From assembly GCA_964035575.1 (NCBI GenBank), contig OZ037934.1:806001-870000 (forward strand): a stretch of DNA of 64,000 nucleotides, read 5' to 3'. This DNA is from Rhynchopus sp. YZ270_cl-10. Lineage: Eukaryota > Euglenozoa > Diplonemea > Diplonemida > Diplonemidae. Below, one piece after another: positions 48,841 through 59,147 of this stretch. The position numbers and the translations under genes are program-made. The notes beneath the pieces are model-generated. The model searched no databases, was not told the origin of the DNA, and saw only the letters and a list, made by a program, of their open reading frames with translations. How positions within the stretch are numbered: the first letter of the stretch is position 1; each line of letters begins with the position of its first letter.

Positions 48841-49193
48841 GTACAAAAACACTCTAAAGTACCCTTACTATGAAATATGAGATTCTCTGGTTTTGGTAAA
48901 GAACCCCGGTTTGCAAAAAACGCACCACAAAAATATCCAAAAATCCCGGGCCAAGGGCCAACAATTAGCGCAAAGCCTGGCACCGAAATAGAAAAAAAAA
49001 ATTCTCGATTTTTGTGGTAAAAATTGCTGGGAAAATTTTTTTGGCACCACCTGCTAAGAAAAACGTACACAAAAGTGGGGGGTACTTGTATTAAAAATAT
49101 AAATTAATTTAAATCGAAAAACCCGGGGGGTACTTGTATTTGCAGGGGTACTTGTATTACCCGGGGGTACTTGTATTAGCCCCCCCCCCCCAG

Positions 49194-49388
49194 TAAGCTT
49201 TCGAGTCACAGTGAAAAGTGTTTTTCTGTATAAATAACGTCCTCGCGTTGCTAGTGTAATCTGCAGCCCGTGGGTACTGTTTTCCTTTTCCTTCTTTTTC
49301 CAGTGGCACAAAGTGTTTGAAGCCGCTTTAGAGTATTCTAGTAGGCATTCTTTACTAACCAACGTCGTGTACCACAACTTTGCAATTT
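49194..49388 (+). repeat. Resumed target of the 11-kb insertion
   Basis: TAAGCTTTCGAGTCACAGTG through CGTCCTCGCGTTGCTAGTGT to ACCAACGTCGTGTACCAC matches 36,434-36,625. It is the right part of segmental-duplication copy 2, separated from its left part (ending 37,839) by the element. Confidence 0.85.
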
Positions 49389-49770
49389 TTTTTTCCTACG
49401 TAAGAGAAAACCGAATGGAGTAGGAACGTTAGTGAGAGCGCAGCGGAAACGATAGTGGGAACGCAACGAGCTTTTTTCATAATGTTTTATTCTTCCCCAC
49501 AAAATATCACGCGCAGAGAAGCACTCGTTTTTTCACACAGCGCGTCCGTTGTTTGTTTTTTCTCAACGACATCTTTTTTCAAAAACTTTCCCACCCTCCG
49601 CACCCAGAGATTTATAAACCAGCAGTAGAACTGAGGCTGAACCTCACTTTTGAAAAAAAAAAAATAATTTTTGCATATTTTGGTGTGGCTGAAGGGGGGT
49701 GATTCGCACTTTTTCCGCACTTATTCGCACTTTTACCATGTAGGCTTGCTGACTGTGTCTGTGACAGGTA

Positions 49771-49940
49771 CCCGTACACAGGTACACAGGTACACAGGTA
49801 CACAGATACACAGATACACAGGTACACAGGTACACAGGTACACAGGTACACAGGTACACAGGTACACAGGTACACAGGTACACAGGTACACAGGTACACA
49901 GGTACACAGGTACACAGGTACACAGGTACACAGGTACACA
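49771..49940. repeat. (ACAGGTAC)n array, about 20 units
   Basis: Octamer array with two ACAGATAC variants near the left side. Open frames in it are artefacts. It lies just upstream of gene D. Confidence 0.95.
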
Positions 49941-50109
49941 AAAACTTACCCCACCACCAGTACACAAAACCGGTGTAAGTTGGCCTGTGCATCAGTCCGA
50001 TCTTCTCCATTCTTCCCTCCCTACACCACCCAGTTAGTTAAGAGATGGATGGACAATCAATGACTGTGTCTTTGCACCACTCCCACAACAGAAAACACAC
50101 AAAACACCA

Positions 50110-51054
50110 ATGGAACTCAACATCGAGGGATTTGATGGTCAGAAGTACGTCGTCGATGTGGATGTGGATGACACAGAGAAGGACCTGCGGCGGAAGGTGG
50201 CAACTACAGCGGGGTTTGCTGAAGACAGCTTTGACATGTACGTCAGAGGGAACGAAGGAGAGGACATCAACATCAAGGCGCTGAGTGCCGGCGGCACAGT
50301 CGTATTGACGCAGTCGAAGAAACAAGAATCCGTTGCAGCTCTTCATGCATTGGGTGAGACAGACCTCACACCAGAGAGGTATTGGAGTTTAGAAGACCCC
50401 GAGGTAGCGCAGTTGTTTGTGCAGGCAGAAGTTTTAACTGCGATTCCTCACAGTTTCCTCGCATTCACCAATATACGTAGCCTTGATCTGAGCTCCCCGT
50501 TGGCTGTCACTGCGATTGATGACCACTTCTTATTTCAGTGTTCATCATTGGAATCAATTAACCTGTCTGGGTTGCACAACGTCACGACAATAGGTGCGTT
50601 CTTCCTGCGCGACTGCACGTCATTGCGCACTTTTGAGCCATTCAACTTTGCAGGATTGAGCAATGTCACAAGCCTTGGTGACTACTTCTTATCAGGTTGC
50701 ACGTCGTTAACCTCCATCGACTTTGCAGGATTGGGCCGAGTCACAAGCCTTGGGAACGGCTTCTTATCAGATTGCACGTCGTTAACCTCAATCGACTTTG
50801 CAGGATTGAGCAACGTCACAAGCCTTGGGGGCTACTTCTTATCAGATTGCACGTCGTTAACCTCCATCGACTTTGCAGGATTGGGCCGAGTCACACTTCT
50901 TCGGAAGAACTTCTTATCAGGTTGCACGTCGTTAACCTCCATCGAGTTTGCAGGATTGCGCAGTGTCACATGGCTTGGTGACAACTTCTTATCAGAATGC
51001 CCGGTGTTATCCTCAATCGACTTTTCAGCCACCCTTCCCCTCCGTGTAAGTTAA
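50110..51054 (+). CDS. Ubiquitin-like + BspA-type LRR protein, gene D
   Basis: 314 residues, the fourth member of the A-type family, about 37 kb away from A-C. The header is intact but one codon shorter in the acidic loop (RGNEGEDINIK). The linker has ERYWSLEDPEVAQL, then about seven 25-residue modules (two near-identical GLGRVTSLG / GLSNVTSLG pairs). The C-terminal cap (GVTEIGHSF..DQCMEW) is missing: after SECPVLSSIDFS the frame runs into unrelated sequence (ATLPLRVS) and stops. Only about 40 bases of the shared 5' cassette remain (CACTCCCACAACAGAAAACA). A truncated, transposed copy; it might still be expressed. Confidence 0.8.
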   Translation: MELNIEGFDGQKYVVDVDVDDTEKDLRRKVATTAGFAEDSFDMYVRGNEGEDINIKALSAGGTVVLTQSKKQESVAALHALGETDLTPERYWSLEDPEVAQLFVQAEVLTAIPHSFLAFTNIRSLDLSSPLAVTAIDDHFLFQCSSLESINLSGLHNVTTIGAFFLRDCTSLRTFEPFNFAGLSNVTSLGDYFLSGCTSLTSIDFAGLGRVTSLGNGFLSDCTSLTSIDFAGLSNVTSLGGYFLSDCTSLTSIDFAGLGRVTLLRKNFLSGCTSLTSIEFAGLRSVTWLGDNFLSECPVLSSIDFSATLPLRVS

Positions 51055-51708
51055 GTGACGCAATTTCAATTTTTTGTGTTTTCGAGTGGCATGTTTTCAT
51101 CAGTCACCCGCCTCCATTTTCACCCCCAAAGTAAATAACAGTGGCTGTCGCGAAATGTGGTAATTTCAATATTTTTGAGTAAAAATTGGTGTTACCGAAC
51201 ACCTGTCGAGGACATGTCAAGGACCTGTCAATATGGGCCCTTTCGGGAACACCAAAAATGACTAAATTTTTGACTTTTTCACAGTGTCATTTTATAATCT
51301 AGTGTGGCTGAAAGGGGCGCGGAAAAAGTGCGAATCAGCCCTCATATTTTTTCCCCCCCGCCTTGTAAAAATTTAACACTGTGTACTGCTACTATGTACA
51401 GTGTATACTGTGCAAAATTATACCACAAATTCGACAGTCTTGATAAGGTAATGTTTTCCCCCGGTCCCCTTCCATACTGTGTACTGCTACTATGTACAGT
51501 GTATACTGTGCAAAATTATACCACAAATTCGACAGTCTTGATAAGGTAGTGTTTTCCCCCGGTCCCCTTCCAAACCCCTTTACCGAAGAGTAAATGGTAG
51601 AAAAAAAAGAAACAAATAGTCCTTTTGGAATACAAAAAAAAATAGAAAACGACTTCACGAAGACCCACCACTCAGATTCCCTCCCTCTTCCCCCCCCTCC
51701 TCCTCCCA
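51055..51708. other. Spacer with a 98-bp-period direct duplication
   Basis: 51,379-51,472 and 51,477-51,570 are near-identical (TGTACTGCTACTATGTACAG, ACCACAAATTCGACAGTCTT, CCCCCGGTCCCCTTCCA). GTGTGGCTGAAAGGGGCGCG at 51,302 shares the first bases of the TIR of the 507-bp element. A CT-rich run with CCCCCCCTCCTCCTCCCA leads into the next ATG. Confidence 0.6.
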
Positions 51709-52992
51709 ATGGACATCAACATCCGCCTACTCGGAAGCGAGCTCTCTGTGGAGGTGGCCAGCGACGGGAGTGTCGGGATGTTGCGTGGCGTGGTGGCTGA
51801 CGAGGCAGGGGTGGACGTGCGCCACATGCGTCTGCGTGCGGACGGCACGCTTTTAGCTGACGACGAGGCACGCCTCTGCGACGTGCTGCTTGATGCGGGC
51901 AGCGTTGTTGAGGGGGACTGCTGGAAGGAGGACTCTGTCCTGGCACGCGACGTTCTCCTTCATGAGCACGGCATCGATGTTGCCGCCCCACTGCCTGCGT
52001 TCACATATCCGCCAAACCCATTTGACTACTATCTGGAACGCATCCTCGACAACGACAACCCAGACCAGCTTGACCTGCTCCTCCGCAGCAATCTGGATGT
52101 GGGCGAAGGGGTGACCCTGCGGATGGCAGTACAATTCGGAGCACACCGTTGCGTGGATGTGATGCTCGATAGGTTTGAATTTTCTCCACGCGAGATTACT
52201 GATGCGTTATCTACGTACAGTGATACGACAGGAGGACAGGTTCTATGTGTGCTTCGTCTTTTGAGGCACTGCAGAGAGCAGGGTGTAGTGGTGGACCAGA
52301 CCGATTGCGTGCAAACAACGTTTAAGGATTTGATATCACGCAGCCCTGCGCACCCAGAGCTCTGCCAACTTCTTATGAGACTGGGTGCGGTGATCACCCT
52401 TGATGTCATTTGCGGTGCGCACGCCAATTACAAAACACTTCTTCAGTCCTGCGACGTATCGCCAGATATCTTCCTCAGGAGAGGCCGTTACATGGGTGTT
52501 GACTGGGCGACATTCAGGAACCTTGACTTTGTGCGAAGCCTTCATGCGTCTTGGTACGAACGTGCTCACCCTGACGGAGACAAGGATGTGCATTGGTTCA
52601 GAATGATGTCGTACGCGCCGGCCACTGGTGGCTGTTCTGATGAGCGCATTGTGGAACGCATCTTCAACCTTGGAGTGCAGCTGCACGCACGAAGGCAGCG
52701 TATGTTTGTGACGCGCCATAAAGTGCAACGCGATTCTGTGATCGGTGCAAGCCGTGTGAACAGTGTCTTCCATAGAAACAGCGAAGGGCCGCTATGCGAG
52801 GAACCCTGCGACCCAGGTTGCCGCTGCATCACCTGTTTGGATGAGGAGAGGTATACTGGGAGAAGGTTCTGTCTGGGTGGTGGTGGTGGTGGTGGGTGGC
52901 GCAAGGTACCCGCAGTGGTCCGTGCACAGCGCAAGGCACGCATAGCACAGCAAATGAGCAGAGCTGCGCAGAGGTGCAGAAGGCAGCGGTAG
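51709..52992 (+). CDS. Ubiquitin-like header + ankyrin-like repeat protein
   Basis: 427 residues, a single exon. Residues 1-70 resemble a ubiquitin fold (MDINIRLLGSELSVEVASDG, then MRLRADGTLLADDEARLCDV) and parallel the headers of genes A-E in position and pattern. The middle (about 90-300) looks like degenerate ankyrin repeats: PDQLDLLLRSNLDVGEGVTL followed by RMAVQFGAHRCVDVMLDRFE, and AHPELCQLLMRLGAVITLDV. A Cys-rich stretch CEEPCDPGCRCITC (near 365-380) could bind zinc. A Gly run and a basic Arg/Gln-rich tail end the protein. No signal peptide. The start is at the ATG after a pyrimidine tract. The combination suggests an adaptor or ubiquitin-system protein; function unknown. Confidence 0.7.
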   Translation: MDINIRLLGSELSVEVASDGSVGMLRGVVADEAGVDVRHMRLRADGTLLADDEARLCDVLLDAGSVVEGDCWKEDSVLARDVLLHEHGIDVAAPLPAFTYPPNPFDYYLERILDNDNPDQLDLLLRSNLDVGEGVTLRMAVQFGAHRCVDVMLDRFEFSPREITDALSTYSDTTGGQVLCVLRLLRHCREQGVVVDQTDCVQTTFKDLISRSPAHPELCQLLMRLGAVITLDVICGAHANYKTLLQSCDVSPDIFLRRGRYMGVDWATFRNLDFVRSLHASWYERAHPDGDKDVHWFRMMSYAPATGGCSDERIVERIFNLGVQLHARRQRMFVTRHKVQRDSVIGASRVNSVFHRNSEGPLCEEPCDPGCRCITCLDEERYTGRRFCLGGGGGGGWRKVPAVVRAQRKARIAQQMSRAAQRCRRQR

Positions 52993-53706
52993 AGTGCCTC
53001 CCATCAGTGTCTTATTTGTCCTTTGTCCCCTTTTTTAGATTCAGCAAAGTGTGTAATTTACGCACGTTGCGCACAATGCCAATGCACGCTCTATCCTGCC
53101 CACACCTTGTTCAGTTGGCAGCATATGCGAGACACACATTGTTGTGTTCTGCAGCATCCTGTTGACTTTGCCTTGGTGTCTGCCGGCTCCCTCTTGCTAA
53201 CCTGAGCCGCAGAATAGAAATGTTGCGTTCTTCTTGTGCCTGCTCTTGTTTCAGTGGATGTGTGCACGATACGGCACATTCATGTTTCAGCTGTTCTCTC
53301 CTTCTTTTCTAACGGTGTTGTTGTGTGGTAGCCTTTCTTATCTTCTGCAAGTTTTGCTTTTCCCTCTTTGCTTTCTGCGACACTTCACCACACCCCATCG
53401 TCAAGTGTGTGCAGTAGTGCACATTTCTTTTCGAAGCTTTGGAGATGACTACCAGCTTGCCGACCTTTTAAAATATTTGTTTCAGTGCAACTCAAACACG
53501 CTTCTGTTGAAAGACACCTTCAATTGTTCAGTCTTGCGAAAAACGGAAACTCAGTCCCTCCCCATTGTAATTGTGCACCCGACACATGCCCACCCCCTTA
53601 AGCACAGGAACGACCCCTCGGGTCGTCTGCCAACCTACAACCCCAGCACCCACCTATGTTTCATTCCACAAACAGGACAACACAACCCTTATATCCCCCC
53701 TCAAGC
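52993..53706. other. Intergenic; 5' leader of the coiled-coil gene
   Basis: No gene seen. 53,632-53,680 (CCAACCTACAACCCCAGCAC, CACCTATGTTTCATTCCACA, AACAGGACAACACAACC) recurs before the second copy at 55,538-55,590, so this is conserved leader. AACAGGAC contains a candidate acceptor. Confidence 0.5.
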
Positions 53707-55179
53707 ATGTCTGGCGTTGATCCCTCTGAACTCTTGAAGATAGTGAGGGAACGCCAGAAAAACGTGACGACACTGCATGAGCAGATTTTGCATGTGGAAA
53801 AGTTCAAGGCGGGTGTCCCCGAAACAACAATTACTGTTCTACGGGCTGCCCGTATTTTTGACGTCACTGACATTGATACGGCTGACGCGAAACTGGTCGA
53901 TCTCAAGCAGGACCTGTACGTATGTCGTTTGCTTTGCACGCCTATTTTTATTTTATATTTCTCTCACCCATTCGCAACATGTGTGTTGGGGTTGCAACTG
54001 TCGGCACTGTGCTGCACAATGTGGGACACCTTCGTCGTTATGTCTATCCATGACTGTCCCACAGGTTAAATTATAGTTGGTGTCCGTGACGTAAAGCCTA
54101 GATTATGTCGCGCGTTTTAACGGGCAAATCCGCAAAATGCGAAGAGAGTTTATATCACTCGTGACATAAACTCTCTACCAAACATGATTCGGCCCCCCCA
54201 GTAGGCTGATTTTGGCTGATTTCACACACAAACAGAGCGCGATGGCTCAGCTGGAGACAGCGACCGTTGATTTGTCGACGGCGGTCAGCAATATGGCGGC
54301 TGCCCAGGAGCGGGAAGCTCAAGACTTCGAAGACATGGTTCAGGCTGCGGTTGGCAGGTTGGTATGGTCTTTTAGCTTTGCCTCAACCACACATATTGTT
54401 TCTCTCAGAGCTCATCGGGGAACACACCTGACAGTCCTACATCAAGTGGTGCAGGGTTAACAGCTGTGTTGTTGAACGTGCAGGACCATGCCTATCGGCG
54501 AATGTATCCAGAGTATTCACCAGTTACACAGTGGCTGTGTAGCTGATATGTAACTTGCGGGTTCAGTTTGTGGGTTTGATTATTAAGTGCACTTCGGAAG
54601 GATAAAAAGTCGGGTTTTCTAGTGCAGTGCTATGTCAATAAAGTTCGCGAAAAATGTTGTAACTATTTTTAAAGTGGAAGTCTGTTGTGGGCAATGATGT
54701 GCTGCAGAAGCAAGTGTGGGACCAAGGTTGTGATCAAACGTTAGGTATTGCTGCATATGTTCTAAACTCACGCACACTTGTGCTCCTGTTCCGAAGGCAG
54801 ACGCCAGTTCACAGAGACAAAATATAAGATACCTTTTCTCGAGAAATGAAAATCCCCATTTCCCAACCCTTTCTTATAATTGAGCAAGAATTAGTCATTT
54901 TCATTGACGCGCAATTATTGACGAGTCACGGAATCCTGTTCCAGGCATGCACTGTGCAACAGCTATGAGACCAAGAACTGCAGCTGCTTCCTGATGCTGA
55001 ACCTCAACAAGAAGGAGAGACGAATGACAGCACCTTTGTGCAGCAACCTTGAGCCTGACGAGTTCAGCAGTGTGTTAGGAGGACTTCCACGATACAACTT
55101 CGTCATGATTGACAACCAACCTGTTGTTCCTGAACTTAAGAATCGAAGGAAGTTTGCTGATATTGTATTTCCAGGCTGA
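53707..55179 (+). CDS. Intron-containing coiled-coil protein, copy 1
   Basis: Proposed exons: 53,707-53,919, 54,236-54,357 and 54,945-55,179, giving 189 residues with matching phases (0, then 2). Exon 1 encodes MSGVDPSELLKIVRERQKNV and a helix ending in ADAKLVDLKQDLY; its donor is GTATGT. Exon 2 (SAMAQLETATVDLSTAVSNM..) continues the coiled coil, with donor GTTGGT. Exon 3 (YETKNCSCFLMLNLNKKERR ... RRKFADIVFPG) is compact and ends at a stop. No domain recognised. Two further copies and a fragment follow within 4 kb, one of them directly repeated and the others inverted, so this is an expanding family. Exon 3 could splice onward (TTTCCAG lies at its end), so the C-terminus is tentative. Confidence 0.55.
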
Positions 55180-55635
55180 TTAGAGAAAAGACATGTCTGA
55201 GAAATCAATGAAGAAACATGCCTTCAATCAAGGCAAGAGACCTCAGTTCAGGTGGAAGTGTTGTGAGCAAGATCGTCGACCACCACCACGCATGACGTGG
55301 TGCCGGACTTCACGCACCATGTTTTCTGTCACAGTGAGGAGCGTGTACGCGACGACAACGAGGAGGAGGAGGAGACCACACTCGGCAGCCGGTCCTCCAC
55401 TGGGAGCGAAGGTGTCAGCGACTCCTTGGGGTTGGAGTCCACGGGGAAAGAACCGACTGGCGAGGGGGAATGTTTGTTGGAAGTTTGAAATGAAAACAAG
55501 CCCAGTCAATTACCCTCACGTTTCTCTCTTTGCCGACCCACAACCTACAACCCCAGCACCCACCTATGTTTCATTCCACAAACAGGACAACACAACCTTC
55601 CCTTTCCCTCGTATCCCCACCCTATCCCTTCACGT

Positions 55636-56726
55636 ATGTCTGGTAGCGATGCTCACGTTGATGACTCTGCTGCAGCAGATAAAGAGCAGAAAAACGTGAC
55701 GACACTGCGTGAGCAGCTTTTGCTTGTGGAAATGTTCAAGGCGGGTGTCCCCGAAACCACTATCGATGTTCTACGGGCTGCCCGTATTTTTAACGTCACT
55801 GATATTGATACGGCTGACGCGAAAATTGTCGATCTCAAGCAGGACCTGAAGGTATGTCGTTTGCTTTGCACGCCTATTTTTATTTTATCTTTCTCTCACC
55901 CATTCGCAACATGTGTTGGAGTTGCAACTGTCGGCACTGCGATGCGCAATGGGACACCTTCGTTGCTTTGCATGGAGTAGCACACATCAGATATAAACGA
56001 ATGGTTGGGTGTCCACCCGTACATCTGGTCATTGTATCAGATACACTGTCACGAGAGGGGCTTGTATTTCAACTCTACTTTATTTCGCACCCAAACAGAG
56101 CGCAACGGTGCAGCTGGAGACGACGCGCGAGGATTTGAAGACCTGCAGGCTAGCTAAGAAGTGAGATGCTTTCAGTGCACTACCGCAACAAGCTCGGGGG
56201 ATACAAGCCGTGCGAGGTGTACGCCATCATCGAGAACATGGGTGCCTTCAGGATGGAGATGACTGCAGATAATGGTATGCACTTATTGCTTTTTTTGTAT
56301 CAACAATGACTCTACCCTACGAGTGGAAATCTGTCACCGTGTCGACCGAAGCCTTTGTGCTTCAAAAAGGTTTAGACGCAGGTTGTTTCTTTAAAAGCTT
56401 TTATTACTTCACAGGGTTCACTTCAGTTCAAGAGTGAAGATTATTTTTATACCCATTGTTTCAACAGGTCGGATACACTCCAAGGCACGCACTGGAAGTT
56501 GGCAAGGAGTACGGAATCAGTCTGCTGACCCCGATGAACAGAGACTTGTTCGTACGTACGATGGTGTTCGCCTATTCTGCCGCTACGTTTCTTTGATTCA
56601 GGGATTTTGGACAACAATGAAATCAGTCTTATTCCAATGGGAGGCCAACGAACGATCTGGTACCTCCTAATTCTCGAAACTGCGGAGTGGAACACCCAAC
56701 TGGTGCGAAGCAATGCCGCAGGTTAG
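55636..56726 (+). CDS. Intron-containing coiled-coil protein, copy 2
   Basis: Exon 1 is 55,636-55,851 (MSGSDAHVDDSAAADKEQKN ... DLKQDLK, donor GTATGT), about 85% alike to copy 1 after the first 15 residues. The intron holds a dispersed ~90-bp repeat. Exon 2 from about 56,097 begins SATVQLETT but is internally shorter than copy 1 and meets a stop, so this copy may be damaged or spliced differently. Further coding-like stretches: 56,176-56,274 (HYRNKLGGYKPCEVYAIIEN, donor GTATGC), 56,468-56,555 (GYTPRHALEVGKEYGISLLT) and 56,602-56,726 (ILDNNEISLIPMGGQRTIWY, then stop); the last two join in phase. They show that the full gene has more exons than copy 1 displays. Exact boundaries are uncertain. 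Confidence 0.45.
55981..56085 (+). repeat. Dispersed ~90-bp repeat inside intron of copy 2
   Basis: CAGATATAAACGAATGGTTG, GGTGTCCACCCGTACATCTG, GTCATTGTATCAGATACACT, GTCACGAGAGGGGCTTGTAT, TTCAACTCTAC and TTTA. An inverse left-half copy lies at 57,310-57,375. Confidence 0.75.
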
Positions 56727-57084
56727 TGCCTACAAAAAGCAAAGAAAAGCAAAAGTTGGGCATGCCACGAAAGTAGGCGCAGGGCGCAACGCCCTGAGGC
56801 TGTAAACCCCCTCTGGAAGAAAAGAAAAGAAAAAGTGCAACCAACAGAAGCGATCTCTAGCAGAACCATCACGCTCTGTTTCAGTGTTTGTGTGCGAAAT
56901 AAAGTTGAAAGCAGGCTGCCGAAGTAAATATCCAACACAAGAAGAAATAACATAACAACGAAGGTGTCCCACATTGCGCATCACAGTGCCGACAGTTGCA
57001 ACCCAAACAGGGTGAGAGAAAGATGAAATAAAAATAGGCGTGAAAGCAAATGGCCTATTCAGCAAACCCGCAAACCCATTCAGG

Positions 57085-57290
57085 TCCTGCTTGAGATCGA
57101 CGATTTTCGCGTCAGCCGTATCAATATCAGTGACGTTAAAAATACGGACAGTCCGTAGAACATCGATAGTGGTTTCGGGGACACCCGCCTTGAACATTTC
57201 CACATGCAAAAGCTGCTCATGCAGTGTCGTTACTTTTTTCTGGTGTTCCCCCACTATCTTCGAGAGCTCAGAGGGATCAACGCCAGACAT
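57085..57290 (-). pseudogene. Inverted copy of coiled-coil gene exon 1
   Basis: On the minus strand MSGVDPSELSKIVGEHQKKV ... ADAKIVDLKQDL repeats exon 1 of copy 1. Where the other copies have the GTATGT donor, this copy reads AATGGGTTTGCGGG, so the normal splice site is lost. The downstream intron sequence (TATTTTTATTTCATCTTTCT) is still recognisable to about 56,950. Upstream (57,300-57,375) is an inverse piece of the dispersed ~90-bp repeat. Confidence 0.65.
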
Positions 57291-57513
57291 GCTTGAGGGG
57301 GATAAGGGTTCTTGTCCAATGACCAGATGTACGGGTGGACACCCATCCATTTCGTTTACATCTGCTGTGTGCTACTCCATGCAAAGCAACGAAGGTGTCC
57401 CACATTGCGCATCACAGTGCCGACAGTTGCAACCCCAACACACATGTTGCGAATGGGTGAGAGAAAGATAAAATAAAAATAGGCGTGCAAAGCAAATGAC
57501 ATACCTTCAGGTC

Positions 57514-57612
57514 CTGCTTGAGATCGACAATTTTCGCGTCAGCCGTATCAATGTCAGTGACGTCAAAAATACGGGCAGCCCGTAGAACATCGATAGTGGT
57601 TTCGGGGACAGG
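57514..57612 (-). pseudogene. Inverted fragment of coiled-coil gene exon 1
   Basis: It encodes VPETTIDVLRAARIFDVTDI ... LKQDLK on the minus strand, with an intact GTATGT donor and ~100 bases of intron. The exon's 5' two thirds are missing; unrelated sequence begins at CAGGTTACCTCTCC. A truncated duplicate next to the other inverted copy. Confidence 0.7.
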
Positions 57613-57836
57613 TTACCTCTCCTGTGATGGATTGCCCTTGGGACCGATCCGGAGGAGGAATAACTAGGTACAGTGGCACCTTGTCCTAAGGTTTTTTTCC
57701 TGAGGCCAAAAGTTACTAATGATCGGTGAGCAGACGAACAACAACACCTGAATGCCCAAGGAATATGAGGGCCGTTAGCTTCGACGACGTGGTAGTTTTG
57801 AATTGTCAAGTTCATTTTCTTTTCAAGTTGATACAA

Positions 57837-59147
57837 GATTTTTGATTTTAAGTTGGTTCAGCGTCGCGTCAGCCCCATTGGCGCTTTCGCTCTGAACCCA
57901 AAAGTTTTCCTTTTCTGTTTCTGAAATATGCTGTTTCATTGATTTAGTTATATCATATACTTGTTTTTTCCTTTTTTTGTCTTTTTTCTTCTATCTAAAA
58001 GACAGTGTACGATATAATGCTTTACAATCTTTGAAACAGCAGACACCGTCAGCCCAAGAGAACGGTTTACCTTTATTTTGCTACACACTTGGGGAAAGGT
58101 GTACAGGCTGTACCCCAATAGGCTTCTCACCACCCCCTTCTATCCTTTCGGAAAAAAAAAAACTTTTTACATAAACGAGTCCCCGTTGTTTTCATTAAAA
58201 AAAAAACTTTTTTATTTGTTTATATACTTTCAATTCTATGAATTGAAAGTATATGAATATATATGTTTTAGCTCCCCCTTGAGGAGTTAAAAACATAAAG
58301 CTAAAACCACCAAAAAAAAGAAAGGGTGCATGTGTTGACCCTCTCACATACTTTCAATTCTGTGAACTGAAAGTATATGAATCTAACTTTTTCTGGCTTT
58401 TGCCAACAAACATTCCCCTCACCAAAGTTCTGTAAGTTTAAGGCTAAATTGTTTAAGTCAAATTGACAACGAAATTGTGACGCAAGGCAAGACAGTGAAA
58501 ACTCCAGCTTTCCATACTTACGAGGAAAGGGAGAAAACAAATACATAAGTGCACATCAATTTTGGAAAGGGAACTTAGGAAGTAGGTTACAAGAAAGACT
58601 ACACCTTGGAGAAGGCCACAAGAACAAAGATCAAAAAAGAGAAAAAACAAAGTCATAGTATGATACCGTTTTATTACCATTGAAGTATACCGCAACTAGC
58701 TAAAGTTGCATCCTCGGCACGTCTGCATCTCCTATTTCCATTTGATTAAAGATTGGGCCAATCACCTTATTATGTCCATTTTCTTCCAGGAACAACAGGG
58801 GGTGGAGAGCACATTGTGGCCCACACCGCCGCGGCGTCGCTGGGATATCAAAAAAGATCTCCCCTGAGCGATGTCGTTCATGTATTGCTGAGTGAAGGAG
58901 CGTGAGAGGTGGACCTGAATCATGTGCAAGACGAAGAAGTAGTCCAGACTCCTGCTGGACGAGAAAATCGGCGGCCGAACTTTTTGCTGAAAACTGAAAA
59001 TCCACCCTTGTAAGTCCGATTATGCAGAATAGAGCTCCAATTCCCATACACACACCCAAATCTGCTACAGAACGTCGGGGGGGAAACATACAGGAAGTAC
59101 AACCCCTTCTCTCTCACATCCCTATTCCTGACCCATTCCCGTTAAGT
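57837..59147. other. AT-rich spacer with inverted TTTCAATTC pairs
   Basis: 58,229-58,256 (ATACTTTCAATTCTATGAAT and its inverse TTGAAAGTAT) and 58,350-58,378 (ATACTTTCAATTCTGTGAAC, TGAAAGTAT) are two similar short hairpins 120 bp apart, each followed by ATGAAT. At 58,788-58,903 a short open stretch after TTTCTTCCAG reads GTTGGGEHIVAHTAAASLGY and could be an exon, but nothing joins it. No other gene. Confidence 0.4.

Larger units (their letters stand above)
37840..49193. mobile_element. 11.35-kb TIR element inserted at TA, with empty site
   Basis: The left end starts CTGGGGGGGAGCTAATACAA followed by GTACC. The right end is the inverse, GGTACTTGTATTAG followed by a C-run and CAG. TA stands at both borders (37,838-37,839; 49,194-49,195). 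The sequence left of the element (CCTTTGCAAATGTTTA) and right of it (TAAGCTTTCGAGTCACAG) is continuous at 36,421-36,450 in the older duplicate (GCATATGTTTAAGCTTTCGA), which is an unoccupied site. Subterminal parts are also inverted (GTATGTAA..TTTGACCGG, TACTTGTATT repeats). Contents: nested inverted-repeat units, palindrome and simple-repeat arrays, a decayed hAT transposase end and two related short ORFs. No intact transposase is recognised, so it is probably non-autonomous or its enzyme is unknown. Superfamily unassigned; TA duplication fits Tc1/mariner-like, among others. Confidence 0.75.
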
